This document shows, in pieces, positions 17,444 to 25,746 of a DNA stretch of 64,000 bases. The notes beneath the pieces were generated by a model that worked only from the letters and a program-made list of their open reading frames with translations, ran no database searches and was not told the DNA's origin. This DNA comes from JBFIHF01 sp964411125 (GTDB lineage: Bacteria > Myxococcota_A > Bradymonadia > Bradymonadales > Bradymonadaceae): the NCBI GenBank assembly GCA_964411125.1, contig CAYPJU010000030.1, positions 1 through 64,000 of the forward strand, in the 5' to 3' direction. The translations under genes and the position numbers were made by a program. Each line of letters starts with the position of its first letter. Position 1 is the first letter of the stretch.

Positions 17444-18298
17444 ATGAAAGTCCCCGATCAGTCTGGCAAAGTAGCGATCGTCACCGGGTCCAACACCGGT
17501 ATCGGCGAGGTCGCGGCGCGCGAACTCGCCCGGGCGGGGGCTCGGGTCTACCTCGCGTGCAGGTCCGCCGAGAAGGCTACGCAGGCGATGGCCCGAATCC
17601 GTACCGAGGTCCCGAAGGCAGACCTGCACTTCCTGAAGCTCGACCTCGGTTCCCTCGACGCGACCCGACGCGCCGCCGAGGAGTTCCTCGAGAGAGACGA
17701 GCCGATCGACCTCCTCGTCAACAACGCCGGACTCTGCACCCGCGGCCTCACAAAGGACGGCTTCGAGTTGACCTTCGGGGTGAACCACATCGGGCCGTTC
17801 CTCTTCACGATGGAGCTCCTCGGAAAGATCATCGAGAGCGCCCCGGCCCGGATCGTGAACGTCTCGAGCCACGTGCACCGAAAGGCCCGCGGAATACCGT
17901 TCGACGCGGTGCGAGAGACGACCGCGACGACCACCGCATACCCGGAGTATGCCGACTCGAAGCTGGCGAACATCCTCTTCACGAGGGAGCTCTCCCGGCG
18001 CCTCGAGGGGACCGACGTCGCGGTCTTCGCCGTCCATCCGGGAGCGGTCGCCACCGACATCTGGCGACGCGTACCCTGGCCCTTTCGAACCCTCCTCAAG
18101 AGCCGACTTCTCTCCGTCGACGAAGGCGCTGCCCCCACCCTCCTGGTGGCGACGGAGCCCGGCCTGGAATCGCAGACCGGTTCGTACTGGCACCGATGCG
18201 ACCCCGCCGAGCCGAGCGAGATGGCGCAGGATACGGAGCTCGGCCTCGAACTCTGGCGACATTCACTGCAATGGACGGGCGCGACCGACTACCCCTGA
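17444..18298 (+). CDS. Short-chain dehydrogenase, retinol-dehydrogenase-like
   Basis: A 284-residue Rossmann enzyme. The NAD(P)-binding motif is TGSNTGIG (about residues 14-21) followed by CRS, which favours NADP. NNAG is present near residue 90, and the active site has Ser in NVSSH and YADSK (Tyr and Lys). The general sequence looks like the RDH/WWOX-type atypical SDRs. The substrate is unknown. It follows the AIM24 trio by 17 bases and precedes the symporter genes, so it is likely in the same operon. Confidence 0.88.
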   Translation: MKVPDQSGKVAIVTGSNTGIGEVAARELARAGARVYLACRSAEKATQAMARIRTEVPKADLHFLKLDLGSLDATRRAAEEFLERDEPIDLLVNNAGLCTRGLTKDGFELTFGVNHIGPFLFTMELLGKIIESAPARIVNVSSHVHRKARGIPFDAVRETTATTTAYPEYADSKLANILFTRELSRRLEGTDVAVFAVHPGAVATDIWRRVPWPFRTLLKSRLLSVDEGAAPTLLVATEPGLESQTGSYWHRCDPAEPSEMAQDTELGLELWRHSLQWTGATDYP

Positions 18299-18384
18299 CC
18301 GGCGGCGAGGCTCCGTCGCCGGACCTCGACCCGCGATCGCTCCGCCTCCGCGACATCCCACCTCGGACTACTGACGAGCACATC

Positions 18385-18606
18385 ATGGAATCCCTCTGGC
18401 CTTACGGAATCTCCTGGTTCTACCTCTACGGGGTCGGCGGCCTGATCTACGCGGCCGGAACCTTCTTCTGCATCCGCCAGGACGTCCTCGATCTACGGCA
18501 GCCACGGGAGCGGCAAATCTGGGTCGGCGCGACGTTCTGCCTCGGCCTCTTCGCCGCAGGTCACGCCCTCTTCCAGTTCGTGATGCCGTTCGTGGGAGGT
18601 CAGTGA
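18385..18606 (+). CDS. Small two-span membrane protein next to the symporter
   Basis: A 73-residue protein with two hydrophobic segments (about residues 8-29 and 45-68) joined by a charged loop, RQDVLDLRQPRER. Its stop overlaps the symporter ATG, so translation is coupled. Small membrane partners encoded directly upstream are known for some sodium:solute symporters (for example DUF4212 proteins), but I cannot place this one in that family. An ATG at 18271 would give a 111-residue form overlapping the SDR gene; the shorter start is preferred because the extension is Pro/Arg-rich and not membrane-like. Confidence 0.7.
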   Translation: MESLWPYGISWFYLYGVGGLIYAAGTFFCIRQDVLDLRQPRERQIWVGATFCLGLFAAGHALFQFVMPFVGGQ

Positions 18607-20510
18607 TGCAGGGAATCGAGATCGCCACGATCGACCTCGTCCTGGTCGTCGTCTACTTCTTCCTCGTCTTCGCCGTCGGCAGTTTCTTCGGCAAGTTCGT
18701 GAAATCGACCGGCGACTTCTTCTTCGGTGGGCGCAAGTTCGCCTGGTGGGTGATCGCCCTGTCGATGGTCGCCACGGTCGTCGGTTCGTACAGCTTCATC
18801 AAGTACTCCCAGGCCGGCTACACCTACGGCATGTCCAGCTCGATGAGCTATCTCAACGACTGGTTCTTCATGCCGCTCTGGATGTTCGGCTGGCTCCCGA
18901 TCATCTACTACTGCCGCATCACTTCGGTCCCGGAGTACTTCGAGAGGCGCTTCGACACACCGACCCGCGTGATGGCGATCTTCTTCATCATCGTCTATCT
19001 GGTCGGCTACATCGGCATCAACTTCTTCACCCTCGGGGTGGCGCTCAACGCCATCTACCCGGCGCTCGACGTCTTCTCCTATGCCGCTCTGGTGGCGATC
19101 GTCACGGCGATCTACGTCACGTCGGGCGGCCAGACGGCGGTCATCATGACCGACCTGTTCCAGGGGGTCGTACTCCTCCTCGCCGGCTTTCTGATCCTCT
19201 ACCTCGGTTTCTCATGGTTCGGGGACGGTAACGTCTTGCAGGGCGCGACGAACTTCTGGCTCGGCCTCCCCGAAGAGAAGCGGTACGCCCTGGCGCACTT
19301 CAACTCGCCGCCGAACTTCAACTTCGTCGGCGTCTTCTGGCAGGACGCGATCGCCTCGACCTTCGCGACGTACTTCTTCAACCAGGGAATCCTGATGCGA
19401 TTCCTGTCGCTGAAGAGCGTCCACGAGGGTCGCAAGGCGATCATCATCGCCTTCATGGTCTTGTTCCCAATCGCCGTCATCGCCGTCGGAAACGCCGGCT
19501 GGATCGGCGCCGCGATGCACAACATGGGCGTCATCCCCGAGGGCTATCCGCAAGACCCGGACCCCGGGAAGGTGTTCGTCATCGTGACGCACATCCTCGC
19601 CCAGCCGGGGGTCTTCGGGCTCATCATGGCGGCGCTCCTCGCCGCTCTGATGTCGACCGCCGACACCCTCATCAACGCCACCTCGGCCGTCGTCGTCAAC
19701 GACGTCTGGCGTCCGTATCTGAAGCCGGGACGCGAAGACAAATACTACCTCAAGGTCGCACGCTATGCGTCGATCGCCGCCGCCGGAATCGGCCTCTCGC
19801 TCGTCCCCGTCTTCATGCAGTTCGAGTCGATTTACGTCGCGCACGGTGCCTTCGTCGCCACCGTCGGCCCCCCGATGGCCGTCTGCACCGTCCTCGGGTT
19901 CACCTGGAAACGATTCACGCCGCGCGCCGCGTTCGCGACCTTGCTCGGCGGCGCCATCGCGATGGCGGTCTCCATCCCCTTCCCCGAGCTGATCGAGCCC
20001 CTCTCCCACGGTGTCGACCCGAGCGGCGGATTCAAGTACCTGCGTGCGGGTTACGGCCTCCTCGCGAGCACCATCATCGGCGTCGTCGTCACGATGTTCA
20101 CGACTCCGAAAGACGAGGAGAAGATCATGGGCCTCACGATGCACTCGGTCCGAAAGCAGCAGCGAAGCTTCAAGGGCTCCGACCTCAACCTCGAGGTCGG
20201 AGAGAAGGTGCAGTGCGACATCGTCGTCGTCCCCGACGAGGAGTACGGCTTCGACCCACTGGCGCTCGACGACGAGGTCTACCGCCTGGAGGTCAGCCTC
20301 CACCCCGACGACCTCGCCGCGATGAAGGCGAAGCCCGGAGACCTCATCTACATGGCGGACGCGCGCTGGTGGTTCGGGGGCTTGCGGGCCGGACACGCGC
20401 GAGTTCGCGACGCCGACGGCGTGCGAGGCAAGATCACCCTCCCCGCCGGGTACGTCGAGGCGAACAGCCTCGTGGCGGACGAGCCCGTGAAGGTCGAACT
20501 CATCATGTGA
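18606..20510 (+). CDS. Sodium:solute symporter (SSS family) with C-terminal tail
   Basis: A 634-residue transporter with about 13 membrane spans in the first 500 residues. SSS features include the first-helix LVVVYFFLVFAVGSFFGK, FFFGGRKFAWW after it, TSVPEYFERRF and AALMSTADTLINATSA, the last close to the sodium-site signature. The final 130 residues are hydrophilic and form a probable cytoplasmic domain, absent from minimal family members. The substrate (sugar, organic acid or amino acid) is not readable. GGAGG precedes the ATG at 18606, which overlaps the small membrane protein stop. Confidence 0.88.
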   Translation: MQGIEIATIDLVLVVVYFFLVFAVGSFFGKFVKSTGDFFFGGRKFAWWVIALSMVATVVGSYSFIKYSQAGYTYGMSSSMSYLNDWFFMPLWMFGWLPIIYYCRITSVPEYFERRFDTPTRVMAIFFIIVYLVGYIGINFFTLGVALNAIYPALDVFSYAALVAIVTAIYVTSGGQTAVIMTDLFQGVVLLLAGFLILYLGFSWFGDGNVLQGATNFWLGLPEEKRYALAHFNSPPNFNFVGVFWQDAIASTFATYFFNQGILMRFLSLKSVHEGRKAIIIAFMVLFPIAVIAVGNAGWIGAAMHNMGVIPEGYPQDPDPGKVFVIVTHILAQPGVFGLIMAALLAALMSTADTLINATSAVVVNDVWRPYLKPGREDKYYLKVARYASIAAAGIGLSLVPVFMQFESIYVAHGAFVATVGPPMAVCTVLGFTWKRFTPRAAFATLLGGAIAMAVSIPFPELIEPLSHGVDPSGGFKYLRAGYGLLASTIIGVVVTMFTTPKDEEKIMGLTMHSVRKQQRSFKGSDLNLEVGEKVQCDIVVVPDEEYGFDPLALDDEVYRLEVSLHPDDLAAMKAKPGDLIYMADARWWFGGLRAGHARVRDADGVRGKITLPAGYVEANSLVADEPVKVELIM

Positions 20511-20539
20511 CGCGCCTCGCAACCCGGCCCGACCCTCCC

Positions 20540-20553
20540 TATACTCCGGTCGA
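20540..20553 (+). promoter_or_regulatory. Candidate leaderless promoter -10 (TATACT)
   Basis: TATACT at 20540-20545 lies seven bases before the ATG of the kinase gene. No ribosome-binding site is present, so a leaderless mRNA is likely. Confidence 0.5.
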
Positions 20554-22844
20554 TGCAGATCGGGACCTATCAACTAGGGGAGACGCTCGGCCTCGGCGGC
20601 GCGGCACAGGTCTGGCGCGCCATGCGGGTCGACGTGGGGGATCCCGTCGCCGTGAAGGTCCTCACGTCCCCGAACTCCCGCACATCTCGCTACCGCCGCT
20701 ACTTCGACAACGAGATCGCCGCGGTGGCGCGCCTCGCCCACCCCGCGATCGTCCAGGTTCTCGACGTCGGCGTCGTCCCCGAGGGGGAGTACGAGGGGAA
20801 CATCGTCGAGGGGGCTCCGTTCCTGGCGATGGAGCTCGTCGAAGGCCCGACCCTGGCGGCTCCCGACCTGCTCCTCGGGTGGCCCGAGATCGAAGACATC
20901 CTCGACGGGCTCCTCCAGGCGCTCTCACACGCCCACGCCCGCGGAGTCCTGCACCTCGACCTAAAACCCGCGAACGTCCTCCTACGTCCCCTCGGACGAG
21001 GCTATGCCCCGCTCCTGACCGACTTCGGCATCGCCAGGGTCGAAGACGCGATGCACGGCACGGAATCGACACGTGTCGTCGGAACTCCGATGCACATGTC
21101 CCCCGAGCAGGTCCTGGGGCGTTGGCGCGACTACGTCCCTGCCACCGACCTCTACGGGGTGGGGAGCGTCGCATGGACGATCCTGACCGGCGAGGCTCCC
21201 TTCTCCGAAGAGAGCACGTACCACCTGCTCAAGCTGAAGACGTACAGCGATCCCGGGACCTTCCGCCCGACCGTGCAGGTCCCTCTGGGGCTCGAGGAGT
21301 GGATCCGCAAGCTGATGGCCCGCCGCCCCGAAGACCGCTACCCGTCTGCTACGGCGGCTCGCCGAGCGCTGGCCCAGATCAGCGATCCGTCCCGAAAGTT
21401 CGTCGGCTTTCCGTCGGACTGGCGCGGTGGGGATCCCCAGCAGCGCACCGACCCCAGCGCGACCCTCATCGGCCTGCGCGTCCCGGCATACGTCGGCCGC
21501 ACTCGTGAGCGCGACATCCTGTGGCGCGAGCTCCGCGCCGCGACCCACGAAGGGGTCCGGTTCGTCGTGGTCTCCGGCGAGTCCGGAATCGGGAAGACTC
21601 GCCTCGCCGAGTGGGTCTGCCAGCGCGCGACGGAGCTCGACGTCGCCACCCCCCTCATCGCCACGCACGGGATCGTGCGGACGCCACTCGACGGGCTCGG
21701 CGGGCTCCTCGCACGCCACTTCCGCACCACCAGTCTCTCGACGGAGGAGACGACCTCGCGAATCATCGATCAGCTCGCTCCCGGCGGCTCCCACGACCAG
21801 GGCCTCATTCTCGACGCGGTCTCGCTCGCCGACATCGCCCTCCCCCCTCGAGTCGACGGGAAGCCCGGCACGGCGTCCGTCGAGACCAGCCGCGTCGTCG
21901 GGCGCTACCTCTCGCGCCTCGCAGGCCGAAAACCCGTCGTCCTGGTCCTCGACGACGCTCAGTGGGGGACCGATTCGCTCGCCGTCGTCGAGTCGCTCCG
22001 CGACGTTCACCCCGACGCCGCCATCCTCGTGATCGCGACCGTGCGTACCGGCGTCGACGACGCCCTCGACGTCCCGCAGCACCGCGCGATCCAGCTCGAT
22101 CCGATGTCCCCCGAAGAGTCCGCCGACCTCATTCGCCAGGTCTTCCCTGCCACGCCCGATCTGGTGGAGCAGCTCATCGACGACACCGACGGCGTGCCAG
22201 CCGTCATCATCGAGACGATCGCCGACCTCGTCGACCGCGGTTCGGTGCGCCGCACTACCGCCGGCTGGCAGCTCGTCGACAACACCCGACCGACCCGAAA
22301 CAACCTCGCGAGCCTCTGGCGTCGGCGCATCGAGTTCGCGGTCGGCGGCGAAGACCGCCAGTGGATGGCCCTCGAGGCCGCAGCAGCCCTCGGACCGAAG
22401 TTCGACGGTGAACAATGGCGCGCGGTCTGCTCCGAGCTCGAAGTACCGCTCACCTCTACCCTCGCCGAACGACTCGTCCGTTTCCGAATCGTCCGCCTCG
22501 ACGTACCGGAAGACCACCACTTCGACGCCTATGCCTTCGCCCACGACATCGTCCGCCAGACGATCCTGGAGAACGCCGACACCGAAGGACGCCGACGCGC
22601 GATCGAACGCTCCTGCGCCCGCGTGCTCGAGCAGCTCTTCGCCGGCACGAAGGATGCGGGGATCCTCTCCCGGATCGCGAACCACCTGGAGGTCGCCGGC
22701 GAGTTCGACGAGGCGACCGATTGGTTCGAGCGCGCCATCGCCGCCCACGAGGCCCGCGGCGAGCACGGACAGGCTCGGCTGCTGGCCGACCGCCTGGAAG
22801 CACTGCGCACCGACGAAAATCCACGCGAAACGATGCCGAGTTGA
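20553..22844 (+). CDS. Ser/Thr protein kinase fused to AAA/STAND-like ATPase
   Basis: A 763-residue fusion. Residues about 6-275 are a PknB-type kinase: Gly-rich loop, Lys35 in VAVKVL, DLKPAN with Asp136 and Asn141, and DFG at 157-159. The usual HRD is HLD here (Arg replaced by Leu135), so it is a non-RD kinase. Residues about 315-520 form a P-loop ATPase: Walker A GESGIGKT at 342-349 and Walker B VLVLDDAQWG. The end is a helical winged-helix or TPR-like region, shorter than in typical family members above 1000 residues. No membrane span is seen. Such fusions are regarded as ATP-dependent signalling scaffolds; the substrate is unknown. Confidence 0.88.
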   Translation: MQIGTYQLGETLGLGGAAQVWRAMRVDVGDPVAVKVLTSPNSRTSRYRRYFDNEIAAVARLAHPAIVQVLDVGVVPEGEYEGNIVEGAPFLAMELVEGPTLAAPDLLLGWPEIEDILDGLLQALSHAHARGVLHLDLKPANVLLRPLGRGYAPLLTDFGIARVEDAMHGTESTRVVGTPMHMSPEQVLGRWRDYVPATDLYGVGSVAWTILTGEAPFSEESTYHLLKLKTYSDPGTFRPTVQVPLGLEEWIRKLMARRPEDRYPSATAARRALAQISDPSRKFVGFPSDWRGGDPQQRTDPSATLIGLRVPAYVGRTRERDILWRELRAATHEGVRFVVVSGESGIGKTRLAEWVCQRATELDVATPLIATHGIVRTPLDGLGGLLARHFRTTSLSTEETTSRIIDQLAPGGSHDQGLILDAVSLADIALPPRVDGKPGTASVETSRVVGRYLSRLAGRKPVVLVLDDAQWGTDSLAVVESLRDVHPDAAILVIATVRTGVDDALDVPQHRAIQLDPMSPEESADLIRQVFPATPDLVEQLIDDTDGVPAVIIETIADLVDRGSVRRTTAGWQLVDNTRPTRNNLASLWRRRIEFAVGGEDRQWMALEAAAALGPKFDGEQWRAVCSELEVPLTSTLAERLVRFRIVRLDVPEDHHFDAYAFAHDIVRQTILENADTEGRRRAIERSCARVLEQLFAGTKDAGILSRIANHLEVAGEFDEATDWFERAIAAHEARGEHGQARLLADRLEALRTDENPRETMPS

Positions 22845-22858
22845 CCGGAGACGAAACG

Positions 22859-23728
22859 ATGTACCTCGAAAACCCCTACGCGGTCCCCGGAGAGTGGTTC
22901 CGCGGGAATCTTCACGCTCACACCACCGAGAGCGACGGCCGGCGCGAACCACAGGCAGTCATCGACGACTACGCCGAGCGTCAGTACGACTTTCTCATGA
23001 TCAGCGACCACGACATGGTCACCGACGTAGATGCCTACGACGCTGCCGGAATGACGCTCATCTACGGCAACGAGGTCACCGCCAACGGGCCTCATCTACT
23101 CCACGTGAACGCGAGCCGCCGGCTCGAACCCGTCGCCGACCGACAGCGCGTCCTCGCCGAGATCGGTGAGGACGCGGGCGCATTCGCGGTGCTCGCGCAC
23201 CCCAACTGGCGAAACGAGTTCCGACACTACCCGCAGGAGCTCCTCGAAAGCCTCGACGGCCACCTCGGGATCGAAATCTACAACGGCGTGATCGAGCGAC
23301 TCACCGGCAGCCCGTACGCCCTCGATCGCTGGGACATGCTGCTCGGCGGCGGTATGAAAGTCTGGGGATTCGCACACGACGACAGTCACAAGGACGGCGA
23401 CGTGGAGCTCGGCTGGAACGTCGTGATCGCGAGCGACAGGACCGTCGAATCCCTGCTGCAGGGCTTCCGGCGCGGCTCCTTCTACACGTCGACCGGGGTG
23501 ACCCTCACCAGGCTGGACGTGGAGCGCGCGACGATCGAAGCGTCCGCCGACCAACCGGTGCAGTGGGAGCTGATCGGCGACTTCGGACGGCGGCTCGAAT
23601 GGTCCCGAGGCGAGTCGGCCACCTTCGAGGTCCCCGACGGGTACCGCGGGAAATACGTCCGGGTACAGGCTCGAGGTGCGTTCGGCCGAGCCGCATGGAC
23701 CCAGCCGTTCTTCACCGTGAACGACTGA
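22859..23728 (+). CDS. PHP-domain metal-dependent hydrolase
   Basis: A 289-residue protein with a PHP (polymerase and histidinol phosphatase) domain. Metal-binding landmarks are NLHAHTTESDG near residue 20, SDHD near residue 47, GNEVT, LAHPNW and FAHDDSH. The last 70 residues are beta-rich and probably fold as a small sandwich. PHP enzymes hydrolyse phosphoesters using up to three metals; the substrate is not known. No signal peptide is seen. It lies 14 bases downstream of the kinase-ATPase gene and is probably cotranscribed. Confidence 0.85.
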   Translation: MYLENPYAVPGEWFRGNLHAHTTESDGRREPQAVIDDYAERQYDFLMISDHDMVTDVDAYDAAGMTLIYGNEVTANGPHLLHVNASRRLEPVADRQRVLAEIGEDAGAFAVLAHPNWRNEFRHYPQELLESLDGHLGIEIYNGVIERLTGSPYALDRWDMLLGGGMKVWGFAHDDSHKDGDVELGWNVVIASDRTVESLLQGFRRGSFYTSTGVTLTRLDVERATIEASADQPVQWELIGDFGRRLEWSRGESATFEVPDGYRGKYVRVQARGAFGRAAWTQPFFTVND

Positions 23729-23772
23729 CGCCGCATTCAATGACCGCGGTCACCCGGTCCGAGAATCGGGTT

Positions 23773-24708
23773 TCAGCGATTCCCCTTCGGCTTCGGCTCT
23801 TTCGTCTGCAGATACGCCCACAGTGCTCGAAGGTCGTCTTCGGACGATTCGGAGATCATCGTCCACGGCATGTACTGCGGGTTCATCTTCTCACCCTTCG
23901 AGTTGACCCCCTCTCGCAGGTAGCGTGAGAAGTCCTCGAACGTCTTCCCTTTCAGCCCGCTCTCGTGCTGCGTGAGGTTGGCCGCCGCAGGCCAGTCGGG
24001 CGGAACGCCGGGGATCGGGCCCCCCGAGTATCCGGGGCCGTGGCAACCCGTGCACCCGGTCGCCAGATAGGCGCCGTATTCTGCGGTCGGCCCCGGCGTG
24101 GGATCGGCAGGCTTGATACCGTGGTCTGCGATCTCCGCGGGGAGTAGCGGCAACTCCCCAGCGAGGAAGAGAACGCGACCGAGCGGGCCGAGCTCGAACG
24201 CAGGCCCCGGACCGTCGACGGGGGGCACCGACTTCGCGTACGCGATCAGAGCCGCCATGTCCGCGTGGCTCAGCGCCGTGTATTCGAAGGACGGCATGAA
24301 CAGAACGCTCTTCCCGTTCGGCTTGACGCCGTGGCGAATCGTTCGGGCCCAGTCCTCGTCCCCATAATTCGCGGTCACGCCCCCGGGGGTGATGTTCGGC
24401 CCTGCGAGCTTCATGACGGGCATGGCATCCGCGACCAGCTTTCCAGCCAGGTCTTCGCCGTGGCAATCGCGACAGCCGCGGAAGGTCGCGATCTCCTTAC
24501 CGCGCTCCACCATGCTCGGATCCGGCTTCACGGCGACGGGCGCGACCTCGACCTCATGGGTCGCGTTGATGCGGGACGACGAGAGTGCGAAGACGACCCC
24601 CGCCGCGACGACGATCACGACCACGAACCCGGCCAGCGCGATCGCCAGGCGCTTGCCCCATTTACTCACACGCGGACGCTCGCCGGCGCCCGAAGCTACT
24701 TCGGCCAT
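23773..24708 (-). CDS. Membrane-anchored diheme cytochrome c
   Basis: A 311-residue protein with one N-terminal membrane anchor (about residues 22-42) and two class-I cytochrome c domains. Heme sites are CRDCH (79-83) and CTGCH (219-223). Likely axial Met ligands lie in FMPS near residue 138 and in YMPW near the C-terminus. It should face the periplasm and carry electrons, like the cytochrome subunits of alcohol or aldehyde dehydrogenases or small electron shuttles. AGGAGG precedes the ATG at 24708. It is divergent from the LysR gene, so LysR control is plausible. No dehydrogenase partner is next to it. Confidence 0.9.
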   Translation of the reverse strand: MAEVASGAGERPRVSKWGKRLAIALAGFVVVIVVAAGVVFALSSSRINATHEVEVAPVAVKPDPSMVERGKEIATFRGCRDCHGEDLAGKLVADAMPVMKLAGPNITPGGVTANYGDEDWARTIRHGVKPNGKSVLFMPSFEYTALSHADMAALIAYAKSVPPVDGPGPAFELGPLGRVLFLAGELPLLPAEIADHGIKPADPTPGPTAEYGAYLATGCTGCHGPGYSGGPIPGVPPDWPAAANLTQHESGLKGKTFEDFSRYLREGVNSKGEKMNPQYMPWTMISESSEDDLRALWAYLQTKEPKPKGNR

Positions 24709-24798
24709 CTGACCCTCCTACGTCCGTACCCAGACGTCTTCTCCGTGATTCGATACACCTACCCTAGACCCATTCGGAGCTGCGCAGGAAGAGGAATT

Positions 24799-24827
24799 TG
24801 TGCATGCTCGTTGTGCGAAACTGCACA
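24799..24827. promoter_or_regulatory. Candidate LysR operator
   Basis: TGTGC (24812-24816) and GCACA (24823-24827) form a perfect dyad around six bases, and another half-site TGTGCA lies at 24799-24804. The dyad ends just before the GGGAGG ribosome-binding site of the LysR gene. Its position fits an autoregulatory site also serving the divergent cytochrome promoter. Confidence 0.5.
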
Positions 24828-24840
24828 GGGAGGCGGAACG

Positions 24841-25731
24841 TTGCACTGGGACGACATCCAATACTTCCTCGCGCTGGCGCGCCAGGGATCGCTCACCGCC
24901 GCGGCGAGGACACTGGGGGTGAACCACGCGACCGTGAGCCGTCGCGTGGCGAGCCTCGAGGGCGATCTCGACGGCGCCCTCTTCAGCCGTACCGCCGAAG
25001 GGTTCGTGCTGACCTCGCTCGGGGAGACGCTCCTGGGACCCGCCGAGGAGGTCGAGTCCCGCATTCGCGCCTTCGAGCGCGCCCGACGAAACGCGGACCC
25101 CAATCTTTCGGGAACTCTTCGCATCACGACCCCGCAGCTCTTCTCGTCGGAGTTCCTGGCCCCGGCTGTCATGGCGCTCCGCGAAGAGCATCCGGCGATC
25201 GATGTCCTGCTGATCGAAGACACCCGATTCCTGTCGCTGACGAAGCTGGAGGCCGACATCGCCCTGCGTTTCGTCTTTCCGGGCACCGAGCACGGTACAG
25301 ACAGCCTGAGGGTCCGGCAGTTGGGCGAGTTCTCGTGGGTTTTCGCGGCAACCAAAGAGTTCTGCGACATCTGGAACATCGGCGAGCAGTTGACGACCGT
25401 CGAGCAGATTCCGGTTGCCGTCTACCACGACGTCGCACCCGGCCCCGTCGGTAACGATTGGCTCCGCGACTTCCCCGGAGAACCCCGAATCGCGGTCCGC
25501 ACGGGGTCCATGTACACCACGATGGCGCAGATTGGCGCCCACCGCGTCACCGGCTGCATTCCCGAGTTTGCGGCTCGGAGTATCGGCGCGCGCGCCATCA
25601 GCCCCCCCGTGGAGGTGAGTCGACTGCTGCTCACGATTCACCCCGAGACCCAGCACAACGCCCGAATCCGAACCGTCTTCGACTTCCTCGTCGAATGGTG
25701 GGACCGCGAGTTCTCCGAGGCTGACGGTTAG
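24841..25731 (+). CDS. LysR-family transcriptional regulator
   Basis: A 296-residue regulator. The N-terminal winged helix-turn-helix is at about residues 2-60 (QGSLTAAARTLGVNHATVSR), followed by a dimerisation helix and a periplasmic-binding-like effector domain. The start is TTG at 24841: GGGAGG lies seven bases upstream and the HTH begins directly after it, while longer in-frame starts add non-conserved sequence. LysR proteins usually control divergent genes, here the diheme cytochrome. The effector is unknown. Confidence 0.88.
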   Translation: MHWDDIQYFLALARQGSLTAAARTLGVNHATVSRRVASLEGDLDGALFSRTAEGFVLTSLGETLLGPAEEVESRIRAFERARRNADPNLSGTLRITTPQLFSSEFLAPAVMALREEHPAIDVLLIEDTRFLSLTKLEADIALRFVFPGTEHGTDSLRVRQLGEFSWVFAATKEFCDIWNIGEQLTTVEQIPVAVYHDVAPGPVGNDWLRDFPGEPRIAVRTGSMYTTMAQIGAHRVTGCIPEFAARSIGARAISPPVEVSRLLLTIHPETQHNARIRTVFDFLVEWWDREFSEADG

Positions 25732-25746
25732 CAGATCTCAGTGCAC

